DNA from: Jutongia huaianensis
Lineage (GTDB): Bacteria; Bacillota; Clostridia; Lachnospirales; Lachnospiraceae
DNA length: 64,000 nt
NCBI RefSeq assembly: GCF_014384985.1
Contig: NZ_JACRSX010000016.1
Location: 1 to 64,000, forward strand
Reading direction: 5' to 3'
Shown: positions 27,399 to 36,634 of the stretch, one piece after another
Layout: the number at the start of each line of letters is the position of its first letter
Position numbering within the stretch: the stretch's first letter is position 1
Notes under the pieces: generated by a model
Told to the model about the DNA's origin: nothing
Databases searched by the model: none
The model's input: only the letters and a program-made list of their open reading frames with translations
Position numbers and translations under genes: made by a program

Positions 27399-28667
27399 AT
27401 GCCCGTTGAAATTTTATCTATGACACACGACCTGACGACATTACTGTTTGGCATTTACATCTCCGCCTTTTTTCTGGGTGTCCGTCAGAATTACAAAAAT
27501 ACCGGCATCCTTTTTTTATTTTTTTGCGGAGAGGGACTTACCTATCTCCTGTTCTCTCTGACCATCAGCGATTCCTTTGCGCGGCAGATCTATCCGCTGA
27601 TCGTTCACCTGCCTCTGGCAATCTTTCTTTTTTTATATTATAAATATCCGCTGCTCTCCTGCTTTACCTCGATATTTTCCGCTTACTTATGCTGTCAGGT
27701 AAGCACCTGGGTCGGATTGTTTGTTTTGGATCTTACCGGGCAGGACTGGTGCTATTATACGGCGCGTATTATCACAACGCTTGTGACTTTTTTTCTGCTC
27801 TGCCGTTTTGTGTGCCGCACAACTGCGGCTGTATTTGCAAAAGAAAAACGAGAGCTTTGCGTGATCGGTTTTCTTCCGCTAACCTATTATATTTTTGATT
27901 ATGCCACAACGAAATTTTCCCATCTGCTCTACTCCGGCAATAAGGCTGTCGTAGAGTTTATGAGCTTTGCATTCTGTATTGCATATCTGATCTTTCTGCT
28001 GGTGTACTATAAAGAATTCGAAAAGAAACAGGAAATCCGTCAATACAGCGATCTTATGGAAATTCAGCTTTTATCCATTCAAAAAGAGATTGACCAAGTT
28101 CGAAACAGCAAACAGGAGCTTTCTATCCTGCGCCATGATATGCGCCATCACCTGAATATTCTGATGACACTGCTACAGGAAGATTCTACCGAACCGGCAC
28201 GCAAATATATTAAAGAAATCGGTGATGCTTATGATGAGACGATCATTGAACGATACAGCCGTAACGAAATGATCAATTCTGTTATTTCTATTTATCAGAT
28301 GCGCTTTTCGGACAAGGGCTTCGCGCTGCATTGTACGATACGCACCGGCGAAACGCTTTCCTGCCCGGATCTTGCTATCTGTACGATCCTGTCCAATGCC
28401 CTTGAAAATGCCATGCACTCTCTGGAAAAGCTGCAGTCCGACGACAAATGGGCCCGTCTCTCCCTGACCCAGAAGGATCACCAGCTTCTCTTGGAAATCG
28501 AGAATCCCGTGGATAAGGTTCCAAAATTTATTGACGGAATTCCCGCATCCAGCGAAAAAGGGCATGGCATTGGAGTTAAAAGTATTGTATACTATGTAGA
28601 GCAGCTGCACGGACAGTATCATTTTTCTGTATTGAATCATACATTTATATTAAGAATTATAATTTGA
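27399..28667 (+). CDS. GHKL-type sensor histidine kinase (AgrC/VirS-like)
   Basis: 422 residues. Residues 1-215 hold six to seven membrane helices (for example LPLAIFLFLYYKYPLLSCFT), followed by a coiled linker and a kinase core. The H box is LRHDMRHHLNIL, the N box LSNALENAMHSL, and the G box GHGIGVKSIVYYV, as in the HPK10 (AgrC-like) group that senses peptides at the membrane. AAAGGAGGACTGCCA precedes the ATG. The partner regulator begins 79 bp after its stop. No signal-peptide gene (AgrD-like) was found nearby. Confidence 0.92.
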   Translation: MPVEILSMTHDLTTLLFGIYISAFFLGVRQNYKNTGILFLFFCGEGLTYLLFSLTISDSFARQIYPLIVHLPLAIFLFLYYKYPLLSCFTSIFSAYLCCQVSTWVGLFVLDLTGQDWCYYTARIITTLVTFFLLCRFVCRTTAAVFAKEKRELCVIGFLPLTYYIFDYATTKFSHLLYSGNKAVVEFMSFAFCIAYLIFLLVYYKEFEKKQEIRQYSDLMEIQLLSIQKEIDQVRNSKQELSILRHDMRHHLNILMTLLQEDSTEPARKYIKEIGDAYDETIIERYSRNEMINSVISIYQMRFSDKGFALHCTIRTGETLSCPDLAICTILSNALENAMHSLEKLQSDDKWARLSLTQKDHQLLLEIENPVDKVPKFIDGIPASSEKGHGIGVKSIVYYVEQLHGQYHFSVLNHTFILRIII

Positions 28668-28746
28668 GAACTGCTATTTGTGCCTGCGCTTCAAGTTTTA
28701 TGGCTTTTCGGCAAAGCATGGATATTATTTTTTGAGGTACCGTTTT

Positions 28747-29454
28747 ATGAAGATAGCAATTTGTGATGATGAGTTATCATATTTAGATGAAACAGAACGT
28801 CTTTTAAAACAATGGGCAGATCAGCGGGGAATTGATATCACCCCGTACCGCTTCACCAATGGAGATGACCTGATCCAGGCACACCAGACATATTGTATGG
28901 ACCTGATCATTCTTGATATCATTATGCCTCTTCTCAACGGAATGGATACCGCGAGAGAATTGCGCCATGATCATCAGTCGGTCCCGATTATTTTTCTGAC
29001 CTCCTCCCGTGAGTATGCAGTGGATTCTTATGATGTCAAGGCATTTCATTACCTGATGAAGCCCCTTGAAAGCGATCATCTTTTTCGTGTCCTGGATGAT
29101 TTTTGGGAAACAACCCACACAGCCCGCGAATCCTTTGCCGCCCAGACCGACACAGGCTTTTGCAGGATCACACTGGAGGACGTGGATTATCTGGAGGCAC
29201 AGAACAAAAGAGTCCTGGTGTCCCTGTCCAATGATACGGACATAGAAATACGAGAGCTTTTTTCCAAATGTGAAGAAATCTTCAGTCTGGAAAAGGGCTT
29301 CTTTAAGTGCCATCGCAGCTATATCGTAAATCTAAACCACGTAGAACAGTTTACCAAGACTCAGATCAGTACCAAAAACGACATAATTATTCCCATTTCC
29401 CGGAATAATTATGCCGCCTTTAAGGAAGCATATTTTTCTTATATGTTCCGATAA
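28747..29454 (+). CDS. LytTR-family response regulator
   Basis: 235 residues from the ATG at 28747 (MKIAICDDELSYLDE), preceded by GAGGT; the open frame upstream of this is not receiver-like. The receiver domain has the DD pair at the start, phospho-acceptor Asp in DLIILDIIMPLLNG, and Lys in YLMKPLE. The C-terminal LytTR DNA-binding domain is recognisable by VDYLEAQNKRVLV, FFKCHRSYIVNLNHVEQF and IPISRNNYAAFKEAY. Such proteins bind two direct repeats about two helical turns apart, which matches the sites ahead of both leucine-rich genes. Confidence 0.94.
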   Translation: MKIAICDDELSYLDETERLLKQWADQRGIDITPYRFTNGDDLIQAHQTYCMDLIILDIIMPLLNGMDTARELRHDHQSVPIIFLTSSREYAVDSYDVKAFHYLMKPLESDHLFRVLDDFWETTHTARESFAAQTDTGFCRITLEDVDYLEAQNKRVLVSLSNDTDIEIRELFSKCEEIFSLEKGFFKCHRSYIVNLNHVEQFTKTQISTKNDIIIPISRNNYAAFKEAYFSYMFR

Positions 29455-29545
29455 GAATAACTCATCAGAAATGCGGGTTTGTTATCCCTCCTTTCTTCCG
29501 GTAAACAACATCCTTATAATCTATATTTATTAAATTTTTCTTCTT

Positions 29546-29613
29546 TTTAATGATAACACCCCTTTTATCATTAAATTTATGTTATAGTAAGAAAGTAGCT
29601 TATTATCATTATC
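29546..29613. promoter_or_regulatory. Inverted repeat and -10 box ahead of the phospholipid operon
   Basis: TTTAATGATAA (29546-29556) and TTATCATTAAA (29565-29575) are perfect inverted copies, and a third TTATCATTATC lies at 29603-29613. Between them is TATAGT (29583-29588), a possible -10. The TTATCATTA units resemble the building blocks of Fur-family boxes, but the regulator is unknown. Confidence 0.45.
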
Positions 29614-29651
29614 CGCAACAAGAGATCGTGCACTTGCACAAGCGTTAATAT

Positions 29652-30707
29652 ATGAAAGAAATAATACATAAAAATAGAAACAAAATTATCTGTTTTATTG
29701 TCACTTTGATTCTCGCTTTAATCACAATCTACGCAGTATTTAAAGGAAGCGGTATTTCGCCGGATGAACTGGTTTCCAGTCTCCGGGAGTCCTCCTGGGC
29801 GGGCATTGTACCGGCCGCTGTCAGCATGCTTGGATTTATCTGGTTTGAAGGGGATGCTCTGCGGGTAATCCTGCGGCATATGGGCTATCCGGTGAAACGG
29901 TCACAGGGATTTATTTATTCCGCCGCAGATGTGTATTTTTCTGCCATTACCCCTTCGGCTTCCGGCGGGCAGCCTGCCAGTGCATTCTTTATGGTACAGG
30001 ATGGCATTCCGGTCACAGCAGTCATGACTGCTCTTCTGCTGAATCTGATCATGTACACACTGGCGATCATCAGCATTAGTATTGCTGACATTCTGATCTT
30101 TCCAAAGATCTTTCTGAATTTCAGTATTGCCTGCCGTATTTTGATCGTGGCGGGAGGTGTGATTCTGGCGGGACTCGGCATATTGTTTTATATGCTGCTG
30201 CGAAAGCAGGAACTTATGAAGTCGATCTGTCTCGGCATTACCGGATTACTGCACCGGCTTCACTGCCACCGCCTCGCAGGACGCATTGAACGCAAGCTTT
30301 CTGTTTCCCTTGAGAAGTACAGCCATTGTGTTGATGCCGTACTGGGGGGACGCAGGATGCTTTGGAGGGTATACCTTCTCAATGTACTGCAGCGAATGTC
30401 ACAGATCATTGTTACATTATTTTCCTTTGGTGCCATGCATGGCGATCTGCATAAGCTGCCTCATTTGCTGGCTACACAGATCTATGTGGTGCTGGGATCA
30501 AACTGCGTACCGATTCCTGGAGGTATGGGAGTCACGGATTATCTGATGCTCAAGGGCTATTGCCGGCTTATGCCGAGGGATGAGGCATTCCGGCTGGAGA
30601 TCTTAAGCCGCGGACTTTCCTTCTATATCTGCATTCTCGTGAGTCTCGTCACGGTGATCGCAGGTTATATTGTACTTCGCAAAAGAAAAATGAAAATGGA
30701 GAAATGA
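29652..30707 (+). CDS. Flippase-like membrane protein (LPG synthase TM / UPF0104 family)
   Basis: 351 residues with about eight membrane helices. The family hallmark AITPSASGGQPASAFFM lies near residue 97, and VVLGSNCVPIPGGMGVTDYLML near residue 280. This domain (UPF0104, as in the membrane part of MprF) translocates or handles lipids. There is no aminoacyl-transfer domain. The stop overlaps the start of the phosphatidyltransferase gene (ATGA), so it is translated with the phospholipid enzymes. The ribosome site is weak. Confidence 0.85.
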   Translation: MKEIIHKNRNKIICFIVTLILALITIYAVFKGSGISPDELVSSLRESSWAGIVPAAVSMLGFIWFEGDALRVILRHMGYPVKRSQGFIYSAADVYFSAITPSASGGQPASAFFMVQDGIPVTAVMTALLLNLIMYTLAIISISIADILIFPKIFLNFSIACRILIVAGGVILAGLGILFYMLLRKQELMKSICLGITGLLHRLHCHRLAGRIERKLSVSLEKYSHCVDAVLGGRRMLWRVYLLNVLQRMSQIIVTLFSFGAMHGDLHKLPHLLATQIYVVLGSNCVPIPGGMGVTDYLMLKGYCRLMPRDEAFRLEILSRGLSFYICILVSLVTVIAGYIVLRKRKMKMEK

Positions 30708-31414
30708 AAATGATTGGATTTTATGATTACACAGTAGTTCTTACCTACCTTTCACTGATGTCGGGAGCAACCGGTATTATGCTTTGCCTGAATGGGATCG
30801 GACACCCTTATCTGGGAATGTTCTTTCTGTTGTTTTCCGGTTTATGTGATACCTTTGACGGCAAGGTTGCCCGTACCAAAAAGAACCGCACCGAACAAAT
30901 GAAAAATTTCGGCATTCAAATTGATTCTTTATCAGATCTGGTCGCTTTTGGCCTGCTCCCTGCCAGTATCGGAATTTCCATGCTCCGCTATGCCTTGCGT
31001 ATGCCGGGGCTTTCCGGATTTACCAGTTACGTCTTAACGCATTATCCGAAGCCAACGCAGTTTATTCTGACATTTATTGCTGTGTTGTATGTGCTGGCAG
31101 CTATGATCCGTCTTGCATATTTTAACGTGATGGAGGAGGAAGACCAGAACCGGGACGAAACAGGTGCCAAGATCTACACCGGACTGCCTGTGACATCTGC
31201 AGCCCTGATCTTCCCGGCGGTATTGCTGTTCCATCTTCTGCTCCGCGCCGATCTGACACTTCTTTACTTTGGAGTTATGATTCTGACAGGGCTTTTCTTC
31301 CTGTCCAAAATACAGATCAAAAAACCGCAGAATCGTGGAATTGCCTTGTTGATCACCTTTGGTGCTGTGGAGTTTATTATTCTGATCTTGAAACTGCTGT
31401 GCCTGAGACATTAA
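30704..31414 (+). CDS. pssA: CDP-diacylglycerol-serine O-phosphatidyltransferase
   Basis: 236 residues with several membrane helices and the CDP-alcohol phosphotransferase signature: DTFDGKVARTKK followed by GIQIDSLSD, in the form DGxxAR...GxxxDxxxD. The gap between AR and G is 12 residues instead of the usual 8-9. It joins CDP-diacylglycerol and serine to make phosphatidylserine in the membrane. The assignment to PssA rests on psd directly downstream; a related alcohol acceptor is the alternative. Confidence 0.85.
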   Translation: MKMIGFYDYTVVLTYLSLMSGATGIMLCLNGIGHPYLGMFFLLFSGLCDTFDGKVARTKKNRTEQMKNFGIQIDSLSDLVAFGLLPASIGISMLRYALRMPGLSGFTSYVLTHYPKPTQFILTFIAVLYVLAAMIRLAYFNVMEEEDQNRDETGAKIYTGLPVTSAALIFPAVLLFHLLLRADLTLLYFGVMILTGLFFLSKIQIKKPQNRGIALLITFGAVEFIILILKLLCLRH

Positions 31415-31440
31415 TTATTTGCTAAATAATGGAGAATACT

Positions 31441-32259
31441 ATGAATACACTTCATTTTCTTTATCATACAACACCGGGCAGACTGCTTCTAAAGCCCCTG
31501 ACGGCGCCTGCATTATCAAGGGCCTGCGGTGCTTTTCTGGATTCAAAGCTGTCCCATTTTCTGGTCAGACCATTTGCACGTCATAATCGGATCAGGCTGT
31601 CTGACTATGAAATGGACAATGTTCAAAGCTTTAACGATTTCTTCTCCCGAAAGATCCGGGATGGACTCCGTCCCATCGACCGGGATCCGGAACATCTGAT
31701 CGCCCCGTGCGACGGCCTTATATCAGTCTGGCCGGTTCAGGGAGACACCGTGCTTCCCATTAAGCAGAGTCACTACACATTACCGTCCCTGCTGCACAGC
31801 AAGAAGCTGGCAGCCCGCTATCAGGGTGGATACTGTCTTGTCTTTCGCCTTTGCGTTGACCATTACCACCGCTACTGCTACGTGGACTCCGGACCTAAAA
31901 GCAAAAATTTTTTTATCCCCGGCGTACTGCATACGGTGCGCCCCGTTGCGTTGGAACAGGTACCCGTTTTCACAGAAAACAGCCGGGAATACACCTTGAT
32001 CCGGACCTCCCATTTCGGTACTGTGACCCAGATGGAGGTGGGCGCTATGCTGGTGGGACGCATTGTAAATCACGAGAATGAGGGAACTGCTGTCCGCGGT
32101 AAAGAAAAGGGATTTTTTCAATATGGCGGCTCCACGATCATTCTGCTGATCGAACCGGATCAGGTGCGGATCCGTCAGGATCTTTTAACGCATTCTCTGT
32201 CAGGCAGGGAAACCACAGTAAAAATGGGAGAGGTGATCGGACATGCAAAGCAGGCTTAA
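31441..32259 (+). CDS. psd: Phosphatidylserine decarboxylase
   Basis: 272 residues from the ATG at 31441, with GGAG eight bases ahead (an in-frame ATG 12 bp upstream lacks one). The proenzyme makes its own pyruvoyl group by cleavage before the Ser in GGST (YGGSTIILLIEP). The other triad residues are Asp in APCDGLIS and His in VDHYHRYCYVD. It turns phosphatidylserine into phosphatidylethanolamine. The context (pssA upstream, PAP2-like downstream with a 17-bp overlap) supports a phosphatidylethanolamine operon. Confidence 0.94.
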   Translation: MNTLHFLYHTTPGRLLLKPLTAPALSRACGAFLDSKLSHFLVRPFARHNRIRLSDYEMDNVQSFNDFFSRKIRDGLRPIDRDPEHLIAPCDGLISVWPVQGDTVLPIKQSHYTLPSLLHSKKLAARYQGGYCLVFRLCVDHYHRYCYVDSGPKSKNFFIPGVLHTVRPVALEQVPVFTENSREYTLIRTSHFGTVTQMEVGAMLVGRIVNHENEGTAVRGKEKGFFQYGGSTIILLIEPDQVRIRQDLLTHSLSGRETTVKMGEVIGHAKQA

Positions 32260-32899
32260 ATCATTGATACCAAAATATGCCATTCTCCCGCTGGGGCTGG
32301 CTCTTCTGGTCAACACCTGCGTCTATACCGGAGTGGGGCAGCTACGCCACTTTCTGACCTTTTCCTCCTGGGAGACTTCTTTTGATAAAGCCCTTCCCTT
32401 TGTTGCTCCTTTTGTGTTTTTTTATATTCTGGCTTTTGTACAATGGGGTGTCAGTTATATTCTCATTGCCAGAGACAGCCGGGAGCTGTGCTATCGTTTT
32501 GCCATCAGTAATATCTACGCCAAAATAATCTGTCTTTTCTTTTTTCTGCTGTTCCCAACCACGCTCACCCGTCCGGAAATCTCCGGAACCGATCTGTGCA
32601 GCCGTCTGGTACAGCTAATCTACACTATTGATGCACCGGTCAATCTTTTTCCGTCCATTCACTGTCTGGAAAGCTGGGCATGTATTCGTGCCGCCTTTCT
32701 CTTAAAAAAATCAAACCGCACCTACAAAATTATTACGATCTTGATGTCTTTGGGCGTCTTTGCTTCGACCCTGCTGATCAAGCAGCATGTGATCGTTGAT
32801 GTTTTCGGAGGAATTCTGGTGTTTGAGGTGGGATTCCGGATTGCGGGAAGGATTCTGAATACCAGAGGACAATGCAAAAAGGGAGCTGCCACACCATGA
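32243..32899 (+). CDS. PAP2-like membrane phosphatase/transferase
   Basis: 218 residues with about six membrane helices. Two of three PAP2 motifs are visible: NLFPSIHCLESW (PSxH) and STLLIKQHVIVDVFGG (SxxxxxxHxxxD, with Thr in place of the usual Arg). The first KxxxxxxRP motif is missing. This pattern resembles the sphingomyelin-synthase-like branch, which moves head groups between lipids, as well as simple lipid phosphatases. It overlaps psd by 17 bp and ends in the operon terminator. Confidence 0.8.
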   Translation: MQSRLKSLIPKYAILPLGLALLVNTCVYTGVGQLRHFLTFSSWETSFDKALPFVAPFVFFYILAFVQWGVSYILIARDSRELCYRFAISNIYAKIICLFFFLLFPTTLTRPEISGTDLCSRLVQLIYTIDAPVNLFPSIHCLESWACIRAAFLLKKSNRTYKIITILMSLGVFASTLLIKQHVIVDVFGGILVFEVGFRIAGRILNTRGQCKKGAATP

Positions 32900-32911
32900 C
32901 AGCTCCCTTTT
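32881..32911 (+). terminator. Terminator of the phospholipid operon
   Basis: GGGAGCTG (32881-32888) pairs with CAGCTCCC (32900-32907) and is followed by TTTT. The stem overlaps the last codons of the PAP2-like gene. Confidence 0.85.
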
Positions 32912-32931
32912 CACTCTATATGATTTAATTT

Positions 32932-34911
32932 TTAACAGATCTCCGCACCTGCCGGCATCTCTTTCTCCGGTGTTACCAGTGCCAGATTGCCGTCCGCATC
33001 CTCTGCGCAAAGAAGCATTCCCTCAGACAAAACTCCGGCCAGCTTCGCAGGCTTTAAGTTTACCAGAACCATAACCTTCTTGCCCACCATCTCCTCTGCG
33101 GAGTAGTGCTGCTTGATTCCGGATACGATCTGCTTGACCTCGCTGCCGATACGCACCTGGGAGCACAGAAGCTTCTTGGACTTCTTTACTTCCTCGCAGG
33201 CAATGATCTCGCCTACCTGGAACTGCATCTTCGTGAAATCGTCAAAGGTGATCTCCGGCTTCGCCTCAATGTCGATAACATTTTCCGGAACACCGCCGCC
33301 GTTGGCTGCCGCCTGTGCCTTCTGAATCTCCTCCGCCTTCACTTTTACCTCGTCCATATCAAGACGGGCAAATAAAATCTCCGGCTTCTCTGTTACCTTT
33401 GTACCGTTTACATAACCGCCGAAATGATCCATCTCCTCCAACGGACGCTTTGCCGCACCGATCTGGGCGAGGATACGGTCTGTCGTATCCGGCATAAAGG
33501 ACTCCAACAGGCTTGCACCAATGGTAATGCTTTCCAGAAGATTATAAAGCACTGTAGAAAGACGGTCCTTTTTCGCCTCATCCTTTCCAAGGATCCAAGG
33601 CTCTGTCTCGTCAATATATTTGTTACATCTCTTAAAGATGGTGAATACCTCTGTGATGGCATCAGCTACACGGAGCTTATCCATTTTCTCCTCCACCTTC
33701 TTTGGTGCTGCCAGTACCACGGCCTTCAGATCATCATCTACCACCTCTGTAACACCCTTATCCTCTGCAACACCGCCAAGATATTTATTGGTCATAGAGA
33801 TAGTACGGTTTACCAGATTTCCCAGTGTATTGGCAAGGTCAGAGTTCATACGCTCTACCATAAGCTCCCATGTGATGACGCCGTCATTCTCAAACGGCAT
33901 CTCGTGAAGTACGAAATAACGGACAGCATCTACACCAAACATATCTACAAGATCGTCTGCATAGATTACATTTCCTTTGGATTTACTCATCTTGCCATCG
34001 CCCTGCAGCAGCCACGGATGACCAAATACCTGCTTCGGCAGCGGCTCACCCAGAGCCATGAGAATGATCGGCCAGTAAATTGTATGGAAACGGATAATAT
34101 CCTTTCCGATCAGATGGAGATCTGCCGGCCAGAACTTCTTATAAAGATCCTCTCCATTCTCATCGAGGCGGTCCTCTCCGTCCACATCATAACCGAGACC
34201 GGTGATATAGTTGCTGAGCGCATCAAGCCATACATATACTACATGATCCGGATCGAAATCTACCGGGATACCCCATTTGAAAGAGGTTCTGGATACACAC
34301 AGATCCTGCAGTCCCGGAAGAAGGAAGTTGTTCATCATCTCATTTTTGCGGGACTCCGGCTGAATAAACTCCGGATGTGTATTGATATGCTCGATCAGCC
34401 GGTCTGCATATTTGCTGAGCTTCAGGAAATATGCCTCCTCCTTTGCCGGCTGGCATGGACGTCCGCAGTCCGGACACTTTCCATCCACCAGCTGGGACTG
34501 TGTAAAGAAGGACTCGCAAGGTGTACAGTACATGCCCTCATAAAATCCCTTATAAATGTCGCCCTGATCATAAAGCTTTTTGAAGATCTTCTGTACCTGC
34601 TTCTCATGATCCTCGTCCGTCGTACGGATAAAACGGTCATAAGACGTATTCATCAGATCCCAGATCGTCTTGATCTGCCCGGAAACATCATCTACGAATT
34701 TCTTTGGTGTGATTCCGGCTTCCTCTGCCTTCAACTCGATCTTCTGGCCATGCTCATCCGTTCCTGTCTGAAAACGTACATCATATCCCTGCTGTCTCTT
34801 GAAACGCACGATACTGTCTGCCAGAACGGCTTCATATGTGTTACCGATATGTGGTTTTCCTGACGTATACGCAATCGCGGTTGTCAGATAAAATCTCTTT
34901 TTCTCTGCCAT
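32932..34911 (-). CDS. metG: Methionyl-tRNA synthetase
   Basis: 659 residues: class I catalytic domain with HIGN (SGKPHIGNTYEAV), one zinc knuckle (CTPCESFF...CPDCGRPC) and KMSKS (GDGKMSKSKGNVI), the anticodon-binding helices, and a C-terminal EMAP/Trbp tRNA-binding domain from about residue 555 (MQFQVGEIIACEEVKKSKK...GMLLCAED). It charges initiator and elongator tRNA-Met. The length is normal for the C-domain-containing bacterial form. It reads leftward from its own promoter, which starts at the pncB stop codon; no T-box was seen in the 157-bp leader. Confidence 0.97.
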   Translation of the reverse strand: MAEKKRFYLTTAIAYTSGKPHIGNTYEAVLADSIVRFKRQQGYDVRFQTGTDEHGQKIELKAEEAGITPKKFVDDVSGQIKTIWDLMNTSYDRFIRTTDEDHEKQVQKIFKKLYDQGDIYKGFYEGMYCTPCESFFTQSQLVDGKCPDCGRPCQPAKEEAYFLKLSKYADRLIEHINTHPEFIQPESRKNEMMNNFLLPGLQDLCVSRTSFKWGIPVDFDPDHVVYVWLDALSNYITGLGYDVDGEDRLDENGEDLYKKFWPADLHLIGKDIIRFHTIYWPIILMALGEPLPKQVFGHPWLLQGDGKMSKSKGNVIYADDLVDMFGVDAVRYFVLHEMPFENDGVITWELMVERMNSDLANTLGNLVNRTISMTNKYLGGVAEDKGVTEVVDDDLKAVVLAAPKKVEEKMDKLRVADAITEVFTIFKRCNKYIDETEPWILGKDEAKKDRLSTVLYNLLESITIGASLLESFMPDTTDRILAQIGAAKRPLEEMDHFGGYVNGTKVTEKPEILFARLDMDEVKVKAEEIQKAQAAANGGGVPENVIDIEAKPEITFDDFTKMQFQVGEIIACEEVKKSKKLLCSQVRIGSEVKQIVSGIKQHYSAEEMVGKKVMVLVNLKPAKLAGVLSEGMLLCAEDADGNLALVTPEKEMPAGAEIC

Positions 34912-35039
34912 CTGCTGTCCCTCTTTTCCTAATTTTCTAATTTATTATTGCCTGTCATGACTTCTTCGATACGAAATGTATCCGTTTTTCTGTAAGCTTG
35001 CTTCTTTGTCATTTTGCCGACAATAACCCTATCTTATTT

Positions 35040-35068
35040 ACTTTAGTATTCCTCCCCCGATTTGTCAA
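35040..35068 (-). promoter_or_regulatory. metG promoter
   Basis: On the minus strand TTGACA (35068-35063) and TAAAGT (35045-35040) are 17 bp apart. The -35 box directly follows the pncB stop codon. Confidence 0.7.
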
Positions 35069-36523
35069 CTATTTCTGTACCTCATAAAGCAGCTCCATCT
35101 TCATATCATAATAATCTGGTGTCATATCCAGATAGTGCACATGAGGATTTTCAAAACGCTGCTCCTCCGGCCACATCTCCTCCTTCATCTGCTCCTTGAC
35201 ATAGGCACGGATCTCCTCCAGAGACGGCTGCTTATAAACCAGCTTTCCGTCCTTAAAGATCGGCACCTGAAGCTCCTTTCCCGTGCAGTTATCAAAGGTA
35301 CGCTGACGCCATGGAGCAACCGGATCCACATAGCGGAACGGCTTGGTGAGATCTATTTCCTCATCATACTTGCCGATAAGATCCGCTACCGCCTTCCCTG
35401 TCTCATCATAGATACGATAAACCTTTTTCAGCCCCGGATTCGTGATCTTCTCCACATTTTCCGAAACTTTGATCCTTGGCTGATATACGCCATCACGCTT
35501 TACGGCAGATATCTTATAAACAGCTCCAAAGACCGGCTCACTCTTGGAAGTGATCAGACGCTCCCCCACGCCAAAGCTGTCAATACGACCCCCCTGATCG
35601 ATCAGGGAAGAGATCGTGTACTCATCAAGACTGTTGGAGGCTACGATCTGGCAGTCTGTGAGCCCGGCCTCATCCAGCATTTTCCGGGTCTTTTTGGAAA
35701 GGTACGCCAGGTCACCGCTGTCAATGCGCACGCCCTTAAGACGCTTGCCCATCGGCTCCAGCACCTCTTTGGCAATCCGAATCGCATTCGGTACGCCGCT
35801 CTTTAATACATCGTAGGTATCAATGAGAAGCACCGTTCCATCCGGGTATGTCTCCGCATACTTCTTAAATGCCGTGTACTCGTCCTCATAGTACATTACC
35901 CAGCTGTGCGCCATAGTTCCGCCTACCGGAATCCCAAACATTTCTCCGGAGAGCACTGTCGCCGTTCCATTGACACCGCCAATATATGCAGCCCTGGCAC
36001 CATATACTGCCGCATCCATATTGTGGGCACGTCTGGCACCAAAATCAGAGACAGCTCTGCCCTGCGCCGCCCGGACGATACGGCTTGCCTTCGTTGCTAC
36101 CAGGGACTGATGATTGACCTGCAAGAGCACTGCCGTCTCCACAAGCTGCGCATCAATCAGTGGTGCTACGATCGTCAGGATCGGCTCATTCGGATACATG
36201 ATCGTCCCCTCCGGGAATGCATAGAGATCTCCTTCAAACCTGAAATTCCGCAGATACTCCAGAAAATCCTCCTCAAAGATCTTTTGCTCCCGCAGATACG
36301 CAATATCATCATCATCAAAATGAAGATCCTGAATATATTCTATGATCTGCTCCAGTCCCGCAAAAATGGAATATCCGCCGCCATCCGGATTTTTGCGGTA
36401 AAATACATCAAATGCCACACGGGTATCTCTGTCCTGCTCCCGAAAATATCCGTTGCTCATAGTCAGCTCATAAAAATCCATTACCATTGTCAAATTGCGT
36501 TTGTCAAACTGCTTCATTGTCAT
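35069..36523 (-). CDS. pncB: Nicotinate phosphoribosyltransferase
   Basis: 484 residues, the usual length. It converts nicotinate and PRPP to nicotinate mononucleotide in NAD salvage. Family features: TMVMDFYELTMSNGYF at the start, SDFGARRAHNMDAAVYGARA (phosphoribosyl and substrate contact), GTMAHSWVMYY, IRIDSGDLAYLS, and VGERLITS. The ATG at 36523 has GAAAGG ahead. It is the last gene of nrtR-pncA-pncB and uses the product of the pncA nicotinamidase. Confidence 0.96.
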   Translation of the reverse strand: MTMKQFDKRNLTMVMDFYELTMSNGYFREQDRDTRVAFDVFYRKNPDGGGYSIFAGLEQIIEYIQDLHFDDDDIAYLREQKIFEEDFLEYLRNFRFEGDLYAFPEGTIMYPNEPILTIVAPLIDAQLVETAVLLQVNHQSLVATKASRIVRAAQGRAVSDFGARRAHNMDAAVYGARAAYIGGVNGTATVLSGEMFGIPVGGTMAHSWVMYYEDEYTAFKKYAETYPDGTVLLIDTYDVLKSGVPNAIRIAKEVLEPMGKRLKGVRIDSGDLAYLSKKTRKMLDEAGLTDCQIVASNSLDEYTISSLIDQGGRIDSFGVGERLITSKSEPVFGAVYKISAVKRDGVYQPRIKVSENVEKITNPGLKKVYRIYDETGKAVADLIGKYDEEIDLTKPFRYVDPVAPWRQRTFDNCTGKELQVPIFKDGKLVYKQPSLEEIRAYVKEQMKEEMWPEEQRFENPHVHYLDMTPDYYDMKMELLYEVQK

Positions 36524-36634
36524 CACGACCTTTCTATATCACCATGTCCTTCTTTATGGACACTTTCCTTCTTCAACCGGTGTCACGGATTACTCCCTTG
36601 CTGTTTATATTTCACCTTTGCCAATGCAAAATTG

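Noticed and set aside
33424-34863. A 479-codon rightward reading frame opposite metG
   Set aside because: It lies wholly antisense to a clear methionyl-tRNA synthetase gene and has no recognisable domain or start signal; it results from codon bias.
34912-35068. T-box or other riboswitch ahead of metG
   Set aside because: The leader is only about 120 nt after the promoter and shows no T-box AGGGTGG-like sequence or specifier hairpin.
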